Below are positions 35,187-40,137 of a DNA stretch of 40,137 nucleotides, piece after piece. The notes under the pieces were generated by a model, which saw nothing but the letters and a program-made list of their open reading frames with translations, searched no databases and was not told where the DNA came from. Origin of the DNA: CAZNMF01 sp035547155 (lineage in GTDB: Bacteria; Acidobacteriota; Vicinamibacteria; Vicinamibacterales; SCN-69-37); contig DASZVJ010000086.1 in the NCBI GenBank assembly GCA_035547155.1, positions 1 to 40,137 of the forward strand. The letters run 5' to 3'. Made by a program: the position numbers and the translations under genes. Position 1 is the first letter of the stretch. Each line of letters opens with the position of its first letter.

Positions 35187-36437
35187 CTACCGTCCCCTGC
35201 CCCTCAGCCGCTCGTACATCGCGATGTGACGGTCCGCGATCACGGGCCATGCGAACTCGCGCTCGACGATCGTCCGGCTGACGGCACCCATGGTCGCGAG
35301 CCGCGCGGGATCGCGCAGCGCGTCGTCGATCGCCGACGCCAGCGCGGCCGCGTCGTCTGGCGGCACGAGCCAGCCGTTTTCGCCGGGACGGACCTTGTCG
35401 GGCAGGCCGCCCGCGCGCGTGGCGACGATCGCGCGGCGATGGGCCATCGCCTCGAGCGTCACGAGCGAGCTGCCTTCATAGCGCGTCGGATGCACGAACA
35501 ACGACGCCGCTTCGTACCACGCGTGCAACTCGGGCTCCGTCGCGCGGCCGGTGAAGACGACATGCGATCCGATCGCTTCGTCCGCGATCGCGCGGTCGAG
35601 ATCCGAGCGGAACGGCCCGCTGCCGACGACGACCCAGCGCCACGCGCGCGCGTGCAGCGCGCCGGTCCGTGACGTGCGTCCGAGCGCATGTGCCAGCACG
35701 TCGAAGCCCTTGTTGCGCTCGATCCGTCCGACGCTGAGCAGCACGATCTCATCCGGCGCCATGCCGTGACGACGACGGATCGCGACGCCGGCGTCCTCGC
35801 CCGCGGCTGACGTCGCGGCCTCGAGGTCGATGCCGTTGGGAATGGTCTCGACTTGTCCGGGCGCCGGCGAGAGGTGACGCGCGATCGTCGGCTCGAGCGA
35901 TGTATCCGTCGCGATGATGCAATCCGCGGCGCGTGCGCAGCGGCGCACGGCCCAGCGAAGCGGCGTGTAGCCGATGCGCTTGAGCATCGGCTGTGACGCC
36001 GCCGTCGCGCCGAACTCTTCGAGCCCTTGCGGATTCAGCACGAGCGGCACGACGTGCGATCCCGCCGCGCCCAGCAGGCTCGCGCCGAATCCATGGATGA
36101 TGTCCACGTCGCCGCGCTGCGCCAGCGCTGCGGCCACGCGTCCCGCGCGCCAGCCATAGATCGGATATGCGGTGCTGCGATCGAGAATCGTCGTGCCGCG
36201 TTGGCCGGCGAAAGGAAACGTGACGTATGGGACATGTCTGATCGCAATCCGCGGAGATGACAGCGAGGCGGATGAAGCGTCGCGCGATGCGGTCGCGGGC
36301 GGGACGATCAGCGTGACCGCGACGTCGCGCGCTGCCAGATGACGGACGAGGTCGTGGACGGATCGCTCGAGGCCGCCGAGGCCGTGCAGCGGCATCACGG
36401 CTCGCGCGAGCACGGCGATGCGTAATGGCGCCGCCAT
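35187..36437 (-). CDS. GT4-family glycosyltransferase
   Basis: The 416-residue GT-B enzyme has the GT4 features LEEFG, ETIPNGIDLEAA, LLSVGRIERNKGFDVLAHALG, HVVFTGRATEPELHAWYEAASLFVHPTRYEGSSLVTLEAMAHRRAIVATRAGGLPD. It transfers a sugar from an NDP- or lipid-linked donor; donor and acceptor are unknown. The ATG at 36437 begins MAAPLRIAVLARAVMPLHGLGGLERSVHDLV. It follows the next glycosyltransferase (36440-37714) by two bases and is the last gene of the minus-strand unit. Confidence 0.9.
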   Translation of the reverse strand: MAAPLRIAVLARAVMPLHGLGGLERSVHDLVRHLAARDVAVTLIVPPATASRDASSASLSSPRIAIRHVPYVTFPFAGQRGTTILDRSTAYPIYGWRAGRVAAALAQRGDVDIIHGFGASLLGAAGSHVVPLVLNPQGLEEFGATAASQPMLKRIGYTPLRWAVRRCARAADCIIATDTSLEPTIARHLSPAPGQVETIPNGIDLEAATSAAGEDAGVAIRRRHGMAPDEIVLLSVGRIERNKGFDVLAHALGRTSRTGALHARAWRWVVVGSGPFRSDLDRAIADEAIGSHVVFTGRATEPELHAWYEAASLFVHPTRYEGSSLVTLEAMAHRRAIVATRAGGLPDKVRPGENGWLVPPDDAAALASAIDDALRDPARLATMGAVSRTIVEREFAWPVIADRHIAMYERLRGRGR

Positions 36438-36439
36438 TC

Positions 36440-37714
36440 TCAGGCGACCCGCTCGCCGAGCAGACCGCGATACACCTGCTCGATGCGCTCGACGACGGCA
36501 GGGGCCGAGAAGCGCGCGTGGACGTCGACGGCCGCGGCGGCACCGAGGCGCGCGCGAAGCGCGGCGTCATTCGCCAACGCCGCCAGCGCGCGCGAGAACG
36601 CCGTGGCATCGTCGGCGACGAGCCCCGTGACGTCGTGCTGCACGATGTCGGTCGTGCCGCCCGTGTTCATCGCCGCGATCGGCGTGCCGAGCGCCGCGGC
36701 CTCGATCAGCACGCGACTGAGCGACTCCGGCCCGTACGACGGAAATGCCAGCAGCGTCGCGTGCCGCATCCACGCCCACACCTCGTCGCGATTGCGCCAT
36801 CCCAGCACGCGCAGATCGAGGCCACGCGCGCGCGCGTCCGCTTCGAGCGCGGCGCGCTGCGGGCCGTCGCCAACGACGATGACGGGCCAGCGAATGCCAG
36901 CGTCCGCGACAGCGTGCGCAAGATATTGCGTGCCCTTGTTCGTCGCGATCTTGCCGGCGTAGAGCACGTACGGTCCGTCGATCGGCGCGACGGACGATGC
37001 TGCGGCCGAGTCGAGCGCGGTCATGTCGATCGGATTGGGGATCGTGTGCAGCGGCGTGCCGTGCAACTCTGGCGCGCGCGCCGGAATGTCGCGCGCGATC
37101 GCGTGGCTGACCGCGATCACCGCGCTGGCGCCCGCCAGCGTGTGGCGCTTCGTCCGAAGGTTCGCGCGCATGTAGGGAATCATCGGCCACGCCAGCGGCG
37201 CCAGGCGGCCGGCGCGCGGCCGCACGCATCGCGTCATCATGCCGGCCGTGCACGCGGGACAGAGCCGTGGCTGCGTGGGATCGTAGATGAGATCGGACCA
37301 GTAGCAGACGGGCCAGTAGTCGCGCACCATCGCCACCGTGGGCGTTTGGGTCGCGCGTCCCGCGCGAATTGACGGCACGGTCGTCATCACGTGCTGCGCG
37401 TGGATGATGTCGACGGGATCCCGCTTGACGAGATCGATCAGATGCCGCGTGAGCCGCGCCCACAACCGCTCGTTCTTGATCATGTTCCGCACGAACGGCG
37501 TCTGCGGCGCGCGCACCTGCATCGTCGTCACGCGGCAGGACTCGTACGTCTCCGTGACGAGCGCGTTCGTGGGGCCCGCGCTCGCTTTCAGCACGCGGAC
37601 GTCGTGTCCGCGCGCGATCAAGCCGCGCGCCAGCTCCCACGTGCTCCAGCCGCTGCCGCCGCACACGGGCGGGAACGAGTCGGTCGTCACGAGAATCCGC
37701 AGCGGACGGCTCAT
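36440..37714 (-). CDS. GT4-family glycosyltransferase
   Basis: The 424-residue product starts MSRPLRILVTTDSFPPVCGGSGWSTWELARGL. A GT4 acceptor-side domain with an unusual Cys-rich stretch (WPVCYWSDLIYDPTQPRLCPACTAGMMTRC, about 130-160), then the donor side: HTIPNPIDM, VLYAGKIATNKGTQYLAHAV, HATLLAFPSYGPESLSRVLIEAAALGTPIAAMNTGGTTDIV. The CxxC pattern resembles the zinc-like insert seen in several GT4 enzymes. The ATG at 37714 overlaps the previous gene's stop as ATGA. The frame is open to 38272 upstream, a shadow. Confidence 0.88.
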   Translation of the reverse strand: MSRPLRILVTTDSFPPVCGGSGWSTWELARGLIARGHDVRVLKASAGPTNALVTETYESCRVTTMQVRAPQTPFVRNMIKNERLWARLTRHLIDLVKRDPVDIIHAQHVMTTVPSIRAGRATQTPTVAMVRDYWPVCYWSDLIYDPTQPRLCPACTAGMMTRCVRPRAGRLAPLAWPMIPYMRANLRTKRHTLAGASAVIAVSHAIARDIPARAPELHGTPLHTIPNPIDMTALDSAAASSVAPIDGPYVLYAGKIATNKGTQYLAHAVADAGIRWPVIVVGDGPQRAALEADARARGLDLRVLGWRNRDEVWAWMRHATLLAFPSYGPESLSRVLIEAAALGTPIAAMNTGGTTDIVQHDVTGLVADDATAFSRALAALANDAALRARLGAAAAVDVHARFSAPAVVERIEQVYRGLLGERVA

Positions 37715-38859
37715 CGGGATCGCTTCAGCGCGCGCAGGCGGCGATCGAGCGCGACGCAGTGCGCGCGCCAGCTGAAGTCCCGCACGACGCGCGTGCGCGC
37801 GGCCTGGCCCATGCGCCGGCGGACCGCCGGATCGGCCAGCGCTACGAGCGCGCGCTCGAGCCCGCGGGGATCCTTCGGATCGTAGAGCACGCCCTCGCGG
37901 CCATCGTCGACGAGGCGGCGCAGACGCGGGAGGGCGGGCGCGACGACGGGAAGGCCGACGGCCATGTACTCGAAGATCTTCAGCGGCGACCAGTAGAAGC
38001 CGAGGCGCAGCGGCGCGTGCTTGATGGGATCGAAGGGCGCGACGCCGATGTCGCAGGCAGCGAGCGCGGCGGCGAGTTGCGGGTGCGGGAGCGCGCCCGT
38101 GAACGTGATGCCCGGCACATCGCGCGCGGCCCGCTCTGCCGCCGGACGTTCCGGGCCGTCGCCGATCAGAATGCCGCCGAAGCGATGATCGCCGGCCTGG
38201 TGCAGGCGCGCGAGTGCGGCCGTCAAGTGGACCACCCCGTGCCACGAGCGAAACGCGCCGGCGAAGACGCACTTGATGCGATCGGACTCACGCGAGAACG
38301 GTACGGGCCCTGGCGCGTCGGGCCGGAACAGATCGACGTCGGCGCCCCATTCGATCTCCAGCACGCGCTTACGCTCGACCCATTTCGGCAGGATATCCGC
38401 TGACGGCGTGACGAACAGATCGGTCGCGCGACAGATCGCGTCGCGCCAGCGGCGCATCGGCTCGACGAGCAGCGTGCGATCGATCCGCGATTTCGCGGAG
38501 CCGGGATAGTCGACGACCGGCGCGTTCACTTCGAGCACGGCAGGCAGGTGAAGGGCTTTCGCGGCGAAGACGCCTTCGCCGCCGAAGTTGTAGTAGCGTT
38601 CCATCACGATCTCGGCGCGCATCGTACGCGCGAGATCGACGACGGCGCTCTTGCGCATCCAGCGCAATTGCGAACGGCCGAGCGGTGGCGCAAGCCGATG
38701 CCACGTCACGCGCCCGGACGGCCAGTCGCCGCCGGCCTGCGTCGCGACGTGGACCTCGTGCCCGAGCGCCGCCAATCCTTCGGCGACCGCCTGCACGTGG
38801 ACCGAGCCGCCGAGCGAGCCCGGGACGGTCTGATCGATTGCGACGTAGAGGACCCGCAT
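37711..38859 (-). CDS. GT4-family glycosyltransferase
   Basis: The 382-residue enzyme begins MRVLYVAIDQTVPGSLGGSVHVQAVAEGLAALGHEV. It has EIEWGADVDLFRPD, CVFAGAFRSWHGVVHLTAAL, GPERPAAERAARDVPGITFTGALPHPQLAAALAACDIGVAPFDPIKHAPLRLGFYWSPLKIFEYMAVGLPVVA, all typical of GT4 donor-binding domains. The substrate is not identifiable. The ATG follows the methyltransferase stop after one base, and its stop overlaps the next glycosyltransferase's ATG. Confidence 0.88.
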   Translation of the reverse strand: MRVLYVAIDQTVPGSLGGSVHVQAVAEGLAALGHEVHVATQAGGDWPSGRVTWHRLAPPLGRSQLRWMRKSAVVDLARTMRAEIVMERYYNFGGEGVFAAKALHLPAVLEVNAPVVDYPGSAKSRIDRTLLVEPMRRWRDAICRATDLFVTPSADILPKWVERKRVLEIEWGADVDLFRPDAPGPVPFSRESDRIKCVFAGAFRSWHGVVHLTAALARLHQAGDHRFGGILIGDGPERPAAERAARDVPGITFTGALPHPQLAAALAACDIGVAPFDPIKHAPLRLGFYWSPLKIFEYMAVGLPVVAPALPRLRRLVDDGREGVLYDPKDPRGLERALVALADPAVRRRMGQAARTRVVRDFSWRAHCVALDRRLRALKRSR

Positions 38860-38860
38860 G

Positions 38861-39964
38861 TCAGACCGCGGCCTCCACGCGCGTGGGCGGTGTGACAGGC
38901 GCGTCCGCGGCCGCCGGCACCGGCGTCTTTCGCAGCAGCGCGAAAAACGGGCCCGAGGGAATCCGGCCGAACAGCCAGATGTCGATCTTCATCATCGCGG
39001 TGACGGCCACGAGGCTGCGATAGAGCACGCCGCCGCGGCGGACGCGCGCCTGCGCCGTCGCGCGCGCCGATCGCACCGCGGCCGCCGCGTCCGGCGCCGC
39101 GGGCGCATCCGCGCGTCGAGCCGCGCGTTTCGCCAGCAGACGTTCCGCCATGCGGACGAGGATGTTCTCGACGAACGCGCCGGCGATCGGCGAGTAGTAC
39201 GTGATGCGCTCGATCTCGAAGCCGCACGCGCGCGTGACGCGTGCGAGCTCGTCGTGATCGGCGATCGGATTGAGGTGATCCGACTTTCGGAGTCGCTCTT
39301 GCCGAAGGTCGAGCAGGCCGGCGCGCTCGCACAGACGCGCGAGGCGGTTGACGAGACGGACACCTGCCGCGGGCCAGCCGTTCTTGCGCACGTGCGTGTA
39401 GACGAAGAGCGCGCCGCCCGGCGCGAGCACGCGGTTCGCCTCGGTGAGCATGTCGCGCAGCGCCTGCGGCGACAGATGCTCGAGCACGTCGAGCGACCAC
39501 GCCTTGCTGAACGTATTGGCGCGCAGCGGCAGCTTGCGCAGATCGCCGAGGATCAGGTCCGCGCGCTCGACCGCCTCCGCCGCAAAGAACGGGCTGATGT
39601 CGACACCGAGCATGTCCGCCCCGGAGCCGGCGTTCCAGACGATCGCCCGTCCGCTGCCGCAGCCGAGATCGGCGATGAAGTCGCCGGGCGCGGGCTGCAG
39701 GAAGCGCCGCAACATGTCGTTGCGAATCTTCGATCCGAGCACCGGCGGCGCGATCGACTCGTGCCGCGCGTCGGCGTGCAGGGCATGGTCGAGATACTTC
39801 GTCTGTTCCGCGAACGCCGACGCCGGCTGCAGATCGAGGTACCCGCGGTCGGCCGCGAACGCGCGGCCACAGCCCGTGCACGTGACGCGCACGGACGTGT
39901 CGCGCGTCAACGCGTGCCCGCAATCAGGGCATTGGACGACGTCGAGCAGGCGCGGGGAAATCAT
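38861..39964 (-). CDS. SAM-dependent methyltransferase with N-terminal zinc ribbon
   Basis: The 367-residue protein starts with a Trm112-type zinc ribbon (VVQCPDCGHAL, VTCTGCGRAF; two CxxC pairs at about 12-34), then a class I methyltransferase: FIADLGCGSGRAIVWNAG (SAM loop), MLGVDIS, LPLRANTFSKAWSLDVLEHL, EANRVLAPGGALFVYTH. The C-terminus has an Ala-rich linker and a hydrophobic segment (LYRSLVAVTAMMKIDIWLFG). It probably methylates a sugar or lipid intermediate of the glycan. Its ATG overlaps the stop of the upstream glycosyltransferase as ATGA. Confidence 0.87.
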   Translation of the reverse strand: MISPRLLDVVQCPDCGHALTRDTSVRVTCTGCGRAFAADRGYLDLQPASAFAEQTKYLDHALHADARHESIAPPVLGSKIRNDMLRRFLQPAPGDFIADLGCGSGRAIVWNAGSGADMLGVDISPFFAAEAVERADLILGDLRKLPLRANTFSKAWSLDVLEHLSPQALRDMLTEANRVLAPGGALFVYTHVRKNGWPAAGVRLVNRLARLCERAGLLDLRQERLRKSDHLNPIADHDELARVTRACGFEIERITYYSPIAGAFVENILVRMAERLLAKRAARRADAPAAPDAAAAVRSARATAQARVRRGGVLYRSLVAVTAMMKIDIWLFGRIPSGPFFALLRKTPVPAAADAPVTPPTRVEAAV

Positions 39965-40137
39965 GCACAGGCCGCCAGGGCCGCTTCGATTGTCGCAGCC
40001 CTGGCGCTCCAGGTGTATCGCGGTGCGAGGCGGCGCGCGGCCGAGCCGAGCGCCGATGCACGCGCCGGATCGGCCGCCAACGTGCGAAGCGCCGCCGCGA
40101 GCGCCGCAGGATCGCCCGGACGGACGAGCGACGCGGT
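39961..40137 (-). CDS. Glycosyltransferase, C-terminal end (cut by window edge)
   Basis: On the reverse strand the frame entering from the window edge reads ASLVRPGDPAALAAALRTLAADP then LGSAARRLAPRYTWSARAATIEAALA before a stop at 39961-39963. 'VRPGDPAALAAAL...L...P...LG..AR......W...A' is the usual C-terminal end of GT4 glycosyltransferases. The 58 visible residues do not show the catalytic part. It precedes the methyltransferase with a four-base overlap, so it belongs to the same operon. Confidence 0.75.
   Translation of the reverse strand, partial: TASLVRPGDPAALAAALRTLAADPARASALGSAARRLAPRYTWSARAATIEAALAACA

Overview
The window is a GC-rich, gene-dense stretch of a diderm bacterial chromosome, most likely an acidobacterium (Vicinamibacteria-like). 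This is inferred from the PadR regulator paired with an ADOP-type (acidobacterial duplicated orphan permease) protein, from outer-membrane machinery (TamA/TamB-like, lipoproteins) and from the style of the genes. No rRNA, tRNA, CRISPR array, prophage or insertion sequence was seen, and no stretch over 300 bases lacks a gene.

Layout. (1) 1-959, minus strand: rplU-rpmA-obg ribosome/GTPase operon, with obg cut by the window edge. (2) 1108-2194, minus: a TPR protein overlapping a lipoprotein. (3) 2371-8400, plus: dprA-topA-trmFO-xerC, the cluster that in Firmicutes runs directly into hslV-hslU. Here hslVU sits about 13 kb away (21334-23259). (4) The intervening 13 kb holds PadR/ADOP permease (8479-11420), a small secreted protein, an NtrB/NtrC-like two-component pair (11927-14526), an ABC-F ATPase, a response regulator with an excisionase-type HTH placed before its receiver domain, an ECF sigma factor with a zinc-finger anti-sigma and two envelope proteins (17633-20298), and a PEGA-domain protein. 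(5) 21334-25177, plus: hslV, hslU, an Fn3 lipoprotein whose 5' end consists of three 24-bp repeats, and a TalC-type transaldolase. (6) 25251-27316: a second, compact ECF sigma/anti-sigma pair divergent from a TTHB210-like (DUF5602) secreted protein, with two perfect 9-bp inverted repeats in the shared 153-bp control region. (7) 27421-35080, plus: an outer-membrane assembly operon, TamB-like, TamA/BamA-like and SurA-N-like, joined by one-base stop/start overlaps. (8) 35187-40137, minus: a polysaccharide cluster of four GT4-type glycosyltransferases (one cut by the window edge) and a methyltransferase with an N-terminal zinc ribbon.

The most unusual non-coding structure is a set of short-period repeats in control regions: inverted heptamer arrays between the HTH-REC gene and rpoE, an octamer array plus REP-like dyad between rpoE and its anti-sigma gene, and a REP-like 24-bp triplet that supplies alternative GTG starts to the lipoprotein after hslU. 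The strongest candidate for a self-contained regulatory system is the sigma/anti-sigma/TTHB210-like module at 25251-27316. All function calls are from reading motifs and remembered family features; no searches were run.
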